From the NCBI GenBank assembly GCA_018649625.1, contig JABIHN010000111.1, positions 1 through 32,714 on the forward strand: a DNA stretch of 32,714 nt, in the 5' to 3' direction. Made by a program: the position numbers and the translations under genes. Each line of letters begins with the position of its first letter. Positions within the stretch are counted from its first letter, which is position 1. This document shows, piece by piece, positions 16,005-25,629 of the stretch. Under the pieces are notes generated by a model. The model saw only the letters and a program-made list of their open reading frames with translations. It had not been told where the DNA came from and made no database searches. The DNA is from Fidelibacterota bacterium (GTDB taxonomy: Bacteria; Fidelibacterota; Marinisomatia; Marinisomatales; UBA1611).

Positions 16005-18686
16005 ATGAATAAATATTTTCTACATATCCTTTTAATTACAAGCCACATACTCTTAGCTGAGACTCTCTATGTCCCTAATGACTATTCTACGATTCAAAGC
16101 GCGATAGATGCTTCTGAAGCAGGTGATTCAGTTTTAGTTTCTCCGGGGTTTTATCCTGAATCTATAAACTTTAATGGAAATGCTATTATTGTATCATCTC
16201 TATATTTAATTGAGAATGATTCCCTACTCATTGGAACTACAATTATCAATGCTCAAGAAAATGGGAGTGTTGTTACATTCAATAATGGAGAGTCAAACTT
16301 ATCAGCCATTAAAGGATTTACGCTTGAAAATGGAACAGGAAATAATATGGACCCTGATGGGAATGGATCATATTATACTTATGGTGGTGGGGTATATTGT
16401 GAAAACAGCAGCCCAATAATACAAGATTGTATTATCCAAAATAATAGTGGTGATGATGGCGGTGGAGGTGGCATTTTTTGTTACAACGCTTCACCAACGT
16501 TTCTTGGATGTACAATTTTAGGGAATGAAACAAATGATGTGGGAGGAGGACTTTATTCTCGTAGTGGATCAAGCCCCGAATTTTTTAACTGTGCATTTAT
16601 TAATAATGTAGCTGAATTTGGTGGAGGATGTTATTTAAGATATGAGTCATCTCCCCAAATGACAGATGTAATATTCACCGGAAATACTTCCAACAATTCT
16701 GGCGGCGGTCTTGTACTTAAAGATGACGCAAACCTAATTGCAACAAGGCTTAATGTCACAGGAAATAGTGCTGATGGATTAGGCGGTGGGCTTTATGTTA
16801 ATAATGCTAATCCAGTTATAACATTTACTTTAATTGCCAATAATTCATCAAGTTCAGGTGCAGGCGCCTATTTTAGGAACTCATCAACTGCTATCTTAAC
16901 AAATATAACTCTAGTCAATAATTTGGCTGAACTTTATGGAAATGGAATATATATGCGAGATGGGTCTGAAGTTTCGTTACTCAATTCAATAGTTTGGGGA
17001 AATGGTAATCCCCAAATTTATTTTCGTACTGAGGGGGCTGAAGTCGAATTAAATGTTGATTATAGTGATATAGAAAATGGTCAAGCGGGAATTGATGAGA
17101 ATGATAATGGCAATGTTAATTGGGGCAATGAAAATATAGATTCAGAACCATATTTCTGTAATGACCCAGGTGGAGTTTATACGCTACGTGAAAATTCACC
17201 TTGCGTAGATAGTGGATTTGATGGGCTTCATATGGGGTGTTATCTTTCAGGATGTGGTCCAGTAAATATTGGCCCAATTTGGTATGTGGATCAATATGGA
17301 AATGATACAAATGATGGGAGTCCTGAAACTCCGTTTGAAACCATAGAAAGAGCAATCTCTGCTGCTATGAATGGAGATACGATACGTCTGAACCCCGGAC
17401 CTTATTATGAGTCTCTTGATTTTTCAAATAAAGAGATTGTTTTAGAATCTCGAGCATTTGAGTTAAATAATTCTGATTTAATATTAAATACTTATTTTAC
17501 CCCTGGATCTATGGGTGGATCTTGTTTGGTCTTAAACGGAAGTTCTAATGATAATGCAATTATACGAGGAATTGCTTTTAGAGATGGGGCAACACCAAAT
17601 GGTGGTGGTTTACATATCTCTAATTGTTCTCCAACTATTAGTGATATAATAGTTGAAAATAATACCGCTGAAGTTGGAGGTGGAATTTATCTTTCAGAAT
17701 CTGACGCAATTTTAATGAATATTACTATTAGAGAAAATGGTGCAAATACTGGTGCTGGAATATATGTGGTTGGGGGTTCTCCTATAATTTCAAATGCAAG
17801 CATTTACGAAAATATAGCATATTGGGGATCAGGTGTATATTCAGAAAATTCAGACCTAACGATTATCAATAGTATTATAAAAGAAAATGTGGCATTCATA
17901 GAAGGCGGCGGTTTATATCAATTAGGTGGAAATGGAACAATTCAATGGACTTTATTTGAATACAATCATGGATATGATTTTGGTGGTGCTATTGTAGTCA
18001 ACCAAGCAACACTAGGTTTGGATCAAACTACATTTACGGAAAACATCTCTGGTGAAGGGTCAGTCATGACTCTTTATAGCTCAGCAATTGAAGTGAAAAA
18101 TTCAATATTTTGGAATAATGATGGTAGATCATTTTATTCATCAGAATCTAGTGGGATGTCATCTATGGAAATAAGTTATAGTGATCTTGATGGTGGCGAA
18201 GATATTTTTTCGGAGTTTTCAACAATATTATTTTCAGCTGGAGACGGAATTCATAATGAAGATCCCGCATTTTGTGATCCAGAAAGTTATGATTACAGTT
18301 TATCTGATTATTCAAATTGCAGATTATATTCTGATTCTGGTGGTTTGATTGGTGCAATTAATTTACCCTGTAACATTATGGTGTTAGTGGATAACGAGAT
18401 TTATCCAGTTAAAATAAGTTTATTTCAAAATTTCCCCAATCCATTTAATCCTATAACAACTATTCAATATGTCTTACAAAGTGATGATTGGTATTCTCTA
18501 CGAGTATTTAATATGAAAGGACAATTAGTTAATACTTTGAAAAATGAACTGGGTAGCTCTGGAAATCATTCAGTCCTATGGGATGCGCGAGATTCTCAAG
18601 GTTCTGTAGTTCCTAGTGGAATTTATATTTATCAATTAGTAACTGATAATATAATAATTAATCAAAAAATGATATTATTGAAATAA
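16005..18686 (+). CDS. Secreted right-handed beta-helix protein with T9SS sorting tail
   Basis: 893 residues. Signal peptide MNKYFLHILLITSHILLAE. Two copies of the same module follow. Each opens with a pectate-lyase/DUF1565-like cap (residues ~22-60, 'VPNDYSTIQSAIDAS.AGDSVLV'; and ~425-470, 'WYVDQYGNDTNDGSPETPFE'). Each cap leads into parallel beta-helix rungs rich in GGG and N-N turns ('SSPIIQDCIIQNNSGDDGGG', 'NCSPTISDIIVENNTAEVGG'). The C-terminal ~90 residues, from Gln808 (QNFPNPFNPITTI, ending MILLK), are a T9SS type A sorting domain. Beta-helix proteins of this kind often bind or cleave polysaccharide; no catalytic residues can be assigned. Likely surface-exposed or released. Confidence 0.87.
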   Translation: MNKYFLHILLITSHILLAETLYVPNDYSTIQSAIDASEAGDSVLVSPGFYPESINFNGNAIIVSSLYLIENDSLLIGTTIINAQENGSVVTFNNGESNLSAIKGFTLENGTGNNMDPDGNGSYYTYGGGVYCENSSPIIQDCIIQNNSGDDGGGGGIFCYNASPTFLGCTILGNETNDVGGGLYSRSGSSPEFFNCAFINNVAEFGGGCYLRYESSPQMTDVIFTGNTSNNSGGGLVLKDDANLIATRLNVTGNSADGLGGGLYVNNANPVITFTLIANNSSSSGAGAYFRNSSTAILTNITLVNNLAELYGNGIYMRDGSEVSLLNSIVWGNGNPQIYFRTEGAEVELNVDYSDIENGQAGIDENDNGNVNWGNENIDSEPYFCNDPGGVYTLRENSPCVDSGFDGLHMGCYLSGCGPVNIGPIWYVDQYGNDTNDGSPETPFETIERAISAAMNGDTIRLNPGPYYESLDFSNKEIVLESRAFELNNSDLILNTYFTPGSMGGSCLVLNGSSNDNAIIRGIAFRDGATPNGGGLHISNCSPTISDIIVENNTAEVGGGIYLSESDAILMNITIRENGANTGAGIYVVGGSPIISNASIYENIAYWGSGVYSENSDLTIINSIIKENVAFIEGGGLYQLGGNGTIQWTLFEYNHGYDFGGAIVVNQATLGLDQTTFTENISGEGSVMTLYSSAIEVKNSIFWNNDGRSFYSSESSGMSSMEISYSDLDGGEDIFSEFSTILFSAGDGIHNEDPAFCDPESYDYSLSDYSNCRLYSDSGGLIGAINLPCNIMVLVDNEIYPVKISLFQNFPNPFNPITTIQYVLQSDDWYSLRVFNMKGQLVNTLKNELGSSGNHSVLWDARDSQGSVVPSGIYIYQLVTDNIIINQKMILLK

Positions 18687-18758
18687 TGAATTATGCAAAT
18701 CAAGGTTAATCGATATAAATATTTATAAGTAAGAATACTGTTTAGATGGAAAAATTTG

Positions 18759-18766
18759 TATATTTG
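18759..18766 (+). promoter_or_regulatory. Possible Bacteroidetes-type -7 promoter element
   Basis: TATATTTG matches the TAnnTTTG consensus, 20 bases before the GTG start at 18787. The partner -33 TTTG is not clear (a TTTA lies upstream), so the call is weak and assumes a Bacteroidota-type sigma factor. Confidence 0.28.
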
Positions 18767-18786
18767 TCGATTCCAAAGGGACAAAC

Positions 18787-19524
18787 GTGCAGAGTTTATC
18801 AACCATTAAAAGAGCTATCATTGTTGTACTATTTACAGCGTCCTATATTTCTGCCCAAAGCCTTACAAATTTTATTGGTCAGTGGACAGGATTAGAAACT
18901 CTAGAAACACCTTCTCTCTCTTATAGTAATAGAAATATTTCTATTCAATTTTCGGAAGGAGGAGATAGAACAGGTTTTTTAATTTTTAATTCTTCGTCTG
19001 ATTTTCTTTATAACAGCGAATTAAGCTGGTCGTATCACTATCTAAGTTACGATAAGGATTTAAATCAACTTGTTTTCCTTCGGCGATTTGTTGCCCCTAT
19101 TGGAATCCTAAATGAAGAATTACGTTATAATATAATAGATTTGACTGAAGATTCCTTTATCGCAGAACATTATTCTGTTGATGGACACAATTATCATAGA
19201 ATTAGTATGCATATTAATGTTTTAGATTTGATTGATGTTCAACCTTCGCAATTTAAATTAAACCAAAATTTTCCAAATCCGTTCAATCCATCAACATCTA
19301 TTTCTGTTGAAATTGAAAGAGACTCATTTGGTAGTCTTATTATTTATAATATAAACGGCCAAATAGTAAATATTCTAAATGTTGGTTATTTTAAAGCCGG
19401 CGTTACCCAATTCAAGTGGAATGGTTTAGATATTTCAGGAAATGCCGTGAGTGGTGGAACCTATATCTACCGTTTAGAGATAGATGGATTATCTCAATCA
19501 CATAAAATGGTCTTGCTTAAATAA
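18787..19524 (+). CDS. Small secreted beta-rich protein with T9SS sorting tail
   Basis: 245 residues, GTG start at 18787 with AAAGGGA seven bases upstream. Signal peptide ends near residue 23 (SYISAQ). Residues ~24-150 are predicted mostly beta ('NFIGQWTGLETLETPSLSYS', 'LNQLVFLRRFVAPIGILNEEL'), with a FxGxWxG start like a lipocalin-type barrel, though I cannot confirm that fold. From Asn161 (NFPNPFNPSTSI) to the end (HKMVLLK) is the T9SS sorting domain. The M6 protease gene starts 39 bases downstream. Function unknown. Confidence 0.78.
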   Translation: MQSLSTIKRAIIVVLFTASYISAQSLTNFIGQWTGLETLETPSLSYSNRNISIQFSEGGDRTGFLIFNSSSDFLYNSELSWSYHYLSYDKDLNQLVFLRRFVAPIGILNEELRYNIIDLTEDSFIAEHYSVDGHNYHRISMHINVLDLIDVQPSQFKLNQNFPNPFNPSTSISVEIERDSFGSLIIYNINGQIVNILNVGYFKAGVTQFKWNGLDISGNAVSGGTYIYRLEIDGLSQSHKMVLLK

Positions 19525-19563
19525 GCATCCATTTTCCAAAACAACTTAAAACTAACCTTTCTC

Positions 19564-22500
19564 ATGACTAAAATAAAATATTTAATACGAATATTTGTCT
19601 TTATTTCAACTTTGTTTGCAACCTGGTTCGATTCTATTCCAAGAATAATTACACAACCAAATGGTGAAACTATAGATTGTTTTATCACGGGAGATCAATT
19701 TGCCCGAAGACTACATGATTCGAAAAACTTTACAATTATAATGAATCATAATGATGGTTATTATTATTACGCCATTGTAGGATTCAATGAAGAGCTACTT
19801 CCTTCAACCGTCAAAGTGGGGCATGGGAATCCTGAAGAGTTTGGGATTTCACCGGGACTTTCAATAAGCTTAGAACAATATAATCAAAATAAAGAATTTT
19901 ATAAAAATCCTGATTCCGAAAGAGTTTCTCGAGATGCGCCTACATCAGGCGAGCTCGCACAAATTAATGTGTTTATCCGGTTTGCTGACGATCCTACTTT
20001 TCCTCAGCCTCGCTCCTATTATAATGCTGTATTTCAATCCGATGAAGATGTACCATCTTTAAGACACTATTATTGGGAAGTCTCCTACAATACACTTTTG
20101 ATTAATACTTTTCATTTTCCAGGTAGTATTGGAGATTTAAATACTGCGTATCAAGACGAACATAATCGAAGTTATTATCAACCACAATCCGGCAATAATC
20201 CCGATGGTTATCCAGACTCAAATGAACGAACTAACCGTGAACATACTTTATTGGCTAACGCATTAAATTCTATTGCAAGTGATGTGTCACCACTTATGGA
20301 TATTGATGCAAATGATGATGGATATATCGATGCTGTTTCATTTGTTATTTATGGTGAACCTGGGGATTGGGCAGAACTTTTATGGCCTCATCGATGGTCC
20401 TTGTATTCACAAACTGTAACCATTAATGGTGCACAAGTTGGTGACTATCTCTTTATGCTTTCAGAATCATGGTATTTTAATGTGGGTGTTTTATGTCATG
20501 AGTTTTTTCATGTATTGGGTGCACCCGACTTATATCATTATGATGGTGGTGATGCACCATCTCCGGTTGGAGGATGGGATGTAATGGAAGCGAATACAAA
20601 TCCACCTCAATATCCATCAGCATTTATGAAATATAAATATGGTGATTGGTTACCAGATTTACCTGAAATTATTGAAGGTGGTACTTATACGCTCAACCCA
20701 CTTCAGCTTCAAGATAATGCAATATATAAAATTGCATCTCCAAATTCAGATTCTGAATATTTTGTAGTTGAATATCGCAAACAAGAAGGTTTGTATGAAT
20801 CAAACCTTCCGGGAAATCGCTCTGGGTTAGTTGCTTATAGAATTAATACGAATGCTGGTAATGGGAATGCTTCGGGTCCTCCAGATGAAATTTATTGTTA
20901 CCGACCGGGTGGAACATTAGAAAATGATGGAAACTTTGAATTAGCACCGTATAATTCCAGTAATAATCATACCCAACTCAATGATGATACTAATCCCGAA
21001 TGTTTTCTTTACAGTGATGGGAATGGCGCTGATGGAGGCCTCAACTTATATAATGTCACAGAAGCTGGGGAAACTATATCCTTTACCATTTCCTTTGGAA
21101 ACCCGGTAATTTCAGTTGATCCTGACGAATTAAATTTTATCCTGGATGCAGGAATTAACGGGAATCAATCAATAACAATCTCTAATTCAGGTGAAGCTGA
21201 AACCGTTTTGAATTATGAAGTCAATTTAACTGGTTCTGTCCCTTTCGAAAATCCGCAGGGTGGACCAGATGGTGGCGGCTATTTTTGGTCAACATCTACC
21301 GATGATCTTGGTTTGGATTATGAATGGATAAATATTGAAGGGTTAGCCACTCAAGTTATTTTCCCACATAATGATCAGTTTGGCTCATCACCAATTGAAT
21401 TGCCCTTTGAGTTTGAATTTTATGGAGTTGATTATAATTATGTTGAAGTCAATGCCAATGGATGGATTGGATGGAATAGCTCAAACGAAACAACTTGGCT
21501 CAATGAAGATATCCCATCTCTGAATGCACCTAGACCGGCTATTTTTGGTTTTTTTGATGATTTAAATCCTGAAAATAGTAATGGAAACTCCAACTCTCAA
21601 GGTAATGTGTATTACCATGTAAATATAGATCGAGTTGTTATTTGGTTTAATGATATTGTTCGATGGAATACAACCGATTGGGGACTTTATGATTTTCAGA
21701 TAGTTTTATTCTCAAATGGCTCATTTCAAACAAATTATCGAGATATGTCTGGGGTGTTGAATTCTAGTACTGTTGGTTTTCAGAATGAAGAAGGAACAGA
21801 AGGCACACAAATCATAGCAAATGAAAATTATATTTCAAGTAATTTTACCTGGGCTGCTTCATCATCTAATGTTGAGGTACCATGGGTTTTTCTTTCATCA
21901 AATGAAGGAGATCTTTCGGGTTCTCTAGTTGGGAATGAAACAGATGACATATACGTCCAAGTTATAACAACAGAAATGGAATCTGGGTCTTATGGAGCTA
22001 CAATCAATATAACATCTTACGATGCAGATGCTGTAGCAATTCCAATCAATTTAACGATTACAGGAGATGTGACAACTCCAACTCTTCCGTATATTGATAT
22101 TTCATCTTCTGAAGATGGAATTATAGCTTTACCCGAAAACGTTGATCCACTGTTTTCAGCCGTTGCTAATAGATATACTCATATTGTTACCCCGAATGGT
22201 GACCTAATCCAGATATTAATTCAGGACGATTTTACAGTGCATCAAATTCTACATTCTAAACACGTTTTAGAATCGTATCTAACAAATATTCCTGAGAGTG
22301 TTTGGGGAAATGACAAGACTACATTATCAAACGCTATCTCTGCAAGTAATGCAATTTTATTTCTTTTAAATGACGAAGACGAATATGAAAATCCAAATTT
22401 GTGGGCATTAATGGATTCAGGTGTTAGGGGACAAGACCTTCTTGCAACAGAAGTTTTTCCCGAAGGATCTGCCGCTTATATGAATAGTTCTGAACGTGAT

Positions 22501-23538
22501 GCTACTTATGAAGAAGTTCTTCATTTTGTTCATGGTTATGGGATTCAATTGGCTAATCCTGCCATGCAAATTCAAATTGAAGAAGCGATGGCTAATGCAA
22601 TTTCAAATGAAATATATAATCCTTTGAATGATTTACCTTTAGATGATTATGATGAAGAATACCTTGCTATGGGATTAGAATGTTATTTTGGTTTATGGGC
22701 TCATAACCCGAATGGTGATGGATATTGTGGCGATCAGGAATATGCATTTATTACTCGAGATTCAATGGAAGATGGTGACCCTGATTTATTTGAAATAATT
22801 GAAGGCTTTTTTGGTGAAACTTGGGAGTATTCAGCAGATTTACCTGGAAATTTTGAAAACAATTTTTATTTAAACTATCAATCGGATCTTAATTATACAA
22901 ATCGATCCCAATTTTTAAAAAATGTGATTTTGAATGGAGAAAATTCTTTATCAATCTATGGGAATGAGTATAGTAATGTATTTATTGGAAATGATGAGAA
23001 TACTCATTTTCAAGGATATGGAGAAGATGATTATTTTTATGGTGGTGAAGGTCAAAATGATCGTGCAATGTTTGTTGGAAATCAACAAGAATATGTTGTA
23101 ATACCACCTTTTGCATCCAATGATTCATCTTATCAAATTATTGATATTGTACCAGCGCGAGATGGAATTGACCATTTATTTAATATTGAAGAAGTAGAGT
23201 TTAATGGAGTTGTTTACACTCTAAATGAATTATTAGGGGTAGATTCATCTATTCTACCTGATGAATATGCTTTGTACTCTCCCTACCCGAATCCTTTTAA
23301 TCCAACTACATCCATTAAATTCGATTTAGTTAAAACAGGTAAAGCCTATTTAAGTATTTTTGATTTAATAGGAAATGAAGTTCGAGTTTTGGAAAGTGGC
23401 ATATTAAATCGTGGGCAATATGTAAAGAATTGGGATGCCAAAAATAACGATGGACAATTTGTTTCAACTGGTGTTTATTTTATAAAACTGAGTACAGAAT
23501 CATATAAGAAAACAATCAAAGTTCTTTATTTAAAATAA
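19564..23538 (+). CDS. M6-family metalloprotease, multidomain, with RTX-like segment and T9SS tail
   Basis: 1324 residues. Signal peptide (1-20), M6 propeptide-like segment (~25-75), then a catalytic domain with HEFFHVLGAPD at residues 312-322, the HExxHxxGxxD zinc site of M6 (immune inhibitor A-like) peptidases. A BACON/Ig-like strand set comes near 513-560, then a beta-sandwich at ~597-740 (EVNANGWIGWNSSNE). Residues ~842-1110 are a further alpha/beta domain with EEVLHFVH (983-990) and 'DYDEEYLAMGLECYFGLW', possibly a degenerate second zincin. Residues ~1135-1225 are RTX-like (IGNDENTHFQGYGEDDYFYGG, then DGIDHLFNIEEVEFNG). The tail from Pro1242 (PNPFNPTTSI, ending VLYLK) is the T9SS domain. 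Probable surface or released protease. Confidence 0.9.
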   Translation: MTKIKYLIRIFVFISTLFATWFDSIPRIITQPNGETIDCFITGDQFARRLHDSKNFTIIMNHNDGYYYYAIVGFNEELLPSTVKVGHGNPEEFGISPGLSISLEQYNQNKEFYKNPDSERVSRDAPTSGELAQINVFIRFADDPTFPQPRSYYNAVFQSDEDVPSLRHYYWEVSYNTLLINTFHFPGSIGDLNTAYQDEHNRSYYQPQSGNNPDGYPDSNERTNREHTLLANALNSIASDVSPLMDIDANDDGYIDAVSFVIYGEPGDWAELLWPHRWSLYSQTVTINGAQVGDYLFMLSESWYFNVGVLCHEFFHVLGAPDLYHYDGGDAPSPVGGWDVMEANTNPPQYPSAFMKYKYGDWLPDLPEIIEGGTYTLNPLQLQDNAIYKIASPNSDSEYFVVEYRKQEGLYESNLPGNRSGLVAYRINTNAGNGNASGPPDEIYCYRPGGTLENDGNFELAPYNSSNNHTQLNDDTNPECFLYSDGNGADGGLNLYNVTEAGETISFTISFGNPVISVDPDELNFILDAGINGNQSITISNSGEAETVLNYEVNLTGSVPFENPQGGPDGGGYFWSTSTDDLGLDYEWINIEGLATQVIFPHNDQFGSSPIELPFEFEFYGVDYNYVEVNANGWIGWNSSNETTWLNEDIPSLNAPRPAIFGFFDDLNPENSNGNSNSQGNVYYHVNIDRVVIWFNDIVRWNTTDWGLYDFQIVLFSNGSFQTNYRDMSGVLNSSTVGFQNEEGTEGTQIIANENYISSNFTWAASSSNVEVPWVFLSSNEGDLSGSLVGNETDDIYVQVITTEMESGSYGATINITSYDADAVAIPINLTITGDVTTPTLPYIDISSSEDGIIALPENVDPLFSAVANRYTHIVTPNGDLIQILIQDDFTVHQILHSKHVLESYLTNIPESVWGNDKTTLSNAISASNAILFLLNDEDEYENPNLWALMDSGVRGQDLLATEVFPEGSAAYMNSSERDATYEEVLHFVHGYGIQLANPAMQIQIEEAMANAISNEIYNPLNDLPLDDYDEEYLAMGLECYFGLWAHNPNGDGYCGDQEYAFITRDSMEDGDPDLFEIIEGFFGETWEYSADLPGNFENNFYLNYQSDLNYTNRSQFLKNVILNGENSLSIYGNEYSNVFIGNDENTHFQGYGEDDYFYGGEGQNDRAMFVGNQQEYVVIPPFASNDSSYQIIDIVPARDGIDHLFNIEEVEFNGVVYTLNELLGVDSSILPDEYALYSPYPNPFNPTTSIKFDLVKTGKAYLSIFDLIGNEVRVLESGILNRGQYVKNWDAKNNDGQFVSTGVYFIKLSTESYKKTIKVLYLK

Positions 23539-23545
23539 TCTATAG

Positions 23546-23573
23546 AAAGTGTGAGTGAAATCACACTTTTCTT
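23546..23573 (+). terminator. Rho-independent terminator after the M6 protease
   Basis: Stem AAAGTGTGA / TCACACTTT with a 6-base loop, followed by TTCTT. It separates the protease gene from the pilus cluster, so the pilus genes need their own promoter between here and 23671. Confidence 0.78.
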
Positions 23574-23654
23574 CGTTTAACAATTGAGTTATGGGAAAAG
23601 TTTATTCTACAGAGAGTAGTGTGCTTTTCTCTATCTCATTAATTTAATTGATAT

Positions 23655-23660
23655 AAGGAG
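23655..23660 (+). promoter_or_regulatory. Strong Shine-Dalgarno of the pilin gene
   Basis: AAGGAG ten bases before the ATG at 23671. Clear Shine-Dalgarno sites are rare in this window, so this marks the pilin as a highly translated gene. Confidence 0.6.
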
Positions 23661-23670
23661 AAGAAGTAGA

Positions 23671-24090
23671 ATGAAACTCAAACTCAAACGGAGTTCAAAA
23701 TCAGGATTTACAATGATAGAAATCATGGTTGTGGTTGTTATTGTCGCAATTCTTGCGATGATTGCACTTCCAACTTATTTTGATCTTGTAAAAGGTGGGT
23801 ATGCTTCTGAAGCGCGGACTGTAATGTCTAATGTTCATAATGCTTCAAAAATGTATTATCAAATAAAAGGATCCTGGCCATCAGAGATTGATGAGTTAGA
23901 ACGATCAGGTCAATTAGATATTGATCAATCCACAAAATTAAAATGGTCATTCGATCTTCAGCTTAATGACCAAGGTGGTCGAATAACAGCAACCAGTACG
24001 GAAGAAATGTCGGGTGGTGCAGGTCATCAAGTTGTATTTGATGCTGATTTAGGTAAGTTTTTAGGATATGGTTCACCAGATAACGAGTAA
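23671..24090 (+). CDS. Type IV pilin (PilA/PilE-like prepilin)
   Basis: 139 residues. Class III leader MKLKLKRSSKSG, cleavage before Phe13 and mature start FTMIEIMVVVVIVAILAMIA with Glu at mature position 5, the hallmark of type IV pilins. The globular part is small and ends 'VVFDADLGKFLGYGSPDNE'; no Cys pair is present, so it has no pilin disulfide loop. PilD cleaves and N-methylates such proteins before assembly. As the first gene with the best ribosome site it is likely the major pilin, but a pseudopilin cannot be excluded. pilT follows 6 bases later. Confidence 0.85.
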   Translation: MKLKLKRSSKSGFTMIEIMVVVVIVAILAMIALPTYFDLVKGGYASEARTVMSNVHNASKMYYQIKGSWPSEIDELERSGQLDIDQSTKLKWSFDLQLNDQGGRITATSTEEMSGGAGHQVVFDADLGKFLGYGSPDNE

Positions 24091-24096
24091 AATATA

Positions 24097-25149
24097 ATGG
24101 ATTTAAAAAAGTTACTGACTTACTCAGTTGATAGTGGTGCATCTGATCTTCATTTAAGTGTTGGCTCCATTCCTATGGTTCGAATTAATGGAACCATGCA
24201 AACATTGAATATGGAACCATTAAAACAAGAAGATATGGAATCAATTTTACCGCAAGTTTTAGATAAGGATCAAATTGAGAATTTTAAAGAACGTAAAGAA
24301 ATAGATTTTTCTACAAGTCTTGAAGGCAAAGGTCGGTTTCGAGTCAACTTTTTTAGTCAAATCAAAGGATTGGCAGGTGTATTTAGAACAATTCCTGAAG
24401 TAGTAAAGGATTTTGATGATTTAGGCATTCCGCCTATTTTAAAGAACCTTGCGTTAATCGATCGTGGTCTCGTATTACTTACAGGGCCAACTGGTTCGGG
24501 GAAGAGCACTACTCTTGCAGCAATGGTTGATCATATTAATATGCATAGAAAGTGTCATATAATAACGATCGAAGACCCAGTGGAATATTATCACCACACA
24601 AAGGAAAGTTTAATTAATCAGAGAGAATTGGGTGCAAATACTCATAGTTTTGCTAATGCAATGAGATCTGCTCTTCGTGAAGATCCAGATGTAATTCTTG
24701 TTGGTGAGATGCGTGACCTTGAAACAATTTCATTAGCATTAACTGCTGCGGAAACCGGACATTTGGTTTTATCAACACTTCATACATCCAGCGCGGTAAA
24801 AACCATCGATCGAATTATTGATATTTTCCCAACAGGGCAAAAAGGTCAGATTAGGTCTATGTTATCTGAAAGTTTAGAAGCTGTAATTGCTCAAAAGCTT
24901 TTAAAAACAAAAGATGGAAAATCCAGAATTCCAGCCTGTGAAATTATGATTGCCAATACTGCGATTAGAAATCTTATTCGTGAAGATAGAATTTATCAAA
25001 TTCCATCAATTATTCAGTCTGGCGGTGTGGAAGGGATGCAATCATTGGATCAGGATTTGCAACGATTAGTATCTCAGGGCCATATTGAACGCAAAATGGC
25101 TGCAGCAATCGCAGAGAACCCTAAACTATTTGCACAAAACGTATTATAA
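24097..25149 (+). CDS. pilT: Twitching motility ATPase PilT
   Basis: 350 residues, the normal PilT length. PilT N-terminal domain ('SGASDLHLSVGSIPMVRING'), Walker A GPTGSGKST at residues 130-138, Asp box 'IITIEDPVEYYH', Walker B/His box 'DPDVILVGEMRDLETISLAL' and 'TGHLVLSTLHT', and the PilT-specific C-terminal AIRNLIRE motif at residues 289-296. The hexameric ATPase depolymerises the pilus, driving retraction, twitching and DNA uptake. The AIRNLIRE motif separates it from the extension ATPase PilB, which is absent here. Confidence 0.96.
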   Translation: MDLKKLLTYSVDSGASDLHLSVGSIPMVRINGTMQTLNMEPLKQEDMESILPQVLDKDQIENFKERKEIDFSTSLEGKGRFRVNFFSQIKGLAGVFRTIPEVVKDFDDLGIPPILKNLALIDRGLVLLTGPTGSGKSTTLAAMVDHINMHRKCHIITIEDPVEYYHHTKESLINQRELGANTHSFANAMRSALREDPDVILVGEMRDLETISLALTAAETGHLVLSTLHTSSAVKTIDRIIDIFPTGQKGQIRSMLSESLEAVIAQKLLKTKDGKSRIPACEIMIANTAIRNLIREDRIYQIPSIIQSGGVEGMQSLDQDLQRLVSQGHIERKMAAAIAENPKLFAQNVL

Positions 25150-25152
25150 TTC

Positions 25153-25629
25153 GTGACAATTAAACAATCAAGTTCTGGTGTTGGTTTTATTGAAATTATG
25201 ACAGCAATGTTAATAATTTCAATTGCATCTCTTGGTTTGCTTATGGGTGTTGTTCATGCTAGAAGTGAATTGCATGCACTTGAGATTAAAGAACGAGCAA
25301 CAGAAGAATTGCTTAATTACATGGAATATTGGAAAGGTAGAATAGCGGATGGTGGTCTTTCACCTTCTGAAAGGGCTGGCGATCCAGATGGAGATGAAGT
25401 TTATCTTGTTGGAAAGCGTGGGGAAAGATATTCGATTAAGGCACGTTTATTTTATTCTTTAGACAGACTCAATCGTTTTAATGATTATGGAGTCACTGAT
25501 TTTAATAGATATAAACTAGACTGTTGGGTTGAATGGAGCGACTTCTTTATTTCACCAACAAATAAATATGCAGGTAGAGTCGTAAAAAAAAGAAGATTGT
25601 CTACAATTATGACGGAATTTGATACGTGA
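25153..25629 (+). CDS. Minor prepilin, PilV-like
   Basis: 158 residues, GTG start at 25153. Leader MTIKQSSSG, then mature VGFIEIMTAMLIISIASLGLL with Glu5, the prepilin signal. The globular part contains a Trp/Arg-rich region and one Cys. Position and length fit PilV/PilI-type minor pilins, which help pilus initiation. Its stop overlaps the next GTG start (GTGA), typical of translational coupling. Confidence 0.78.
   Translation: MTIKQSSSGVGFIEIMTAMLIISIASLGLLMGVVHARSELHALEIKERATEELLNYMEYWKGRIADGGLSPSERAGDPDGDEVYLVGKRGERYSIKARLFYSLDRLNRFNDYGVTDFNRYKLDCWVEWSDFFISPTNKYAGRVVKKRRLSTIMTEFDT

Noticed and set aside
18163-18357. Minus-strand His/Asn-rich frame inside the beta-helix gene, and similar frames at 583-822 and 17116-17355
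   Set aside because: Shadows of Asp/Asn-rich repeat coding sequence, low-complexity composition and no start context.
18714-18727. Palindrome TATAAATATTTATA after the beta-helix gene
   Set aside because: All A/T with no loop and no T run; expected by chance in such AT-rich DNA.
23591-23647. 18-codon ORF before the pilin (MGKVYSTESSVLFSISLI), as leader peptide
   Set aside because: No ribosome site, no attenuator hairpin, no biased codons.
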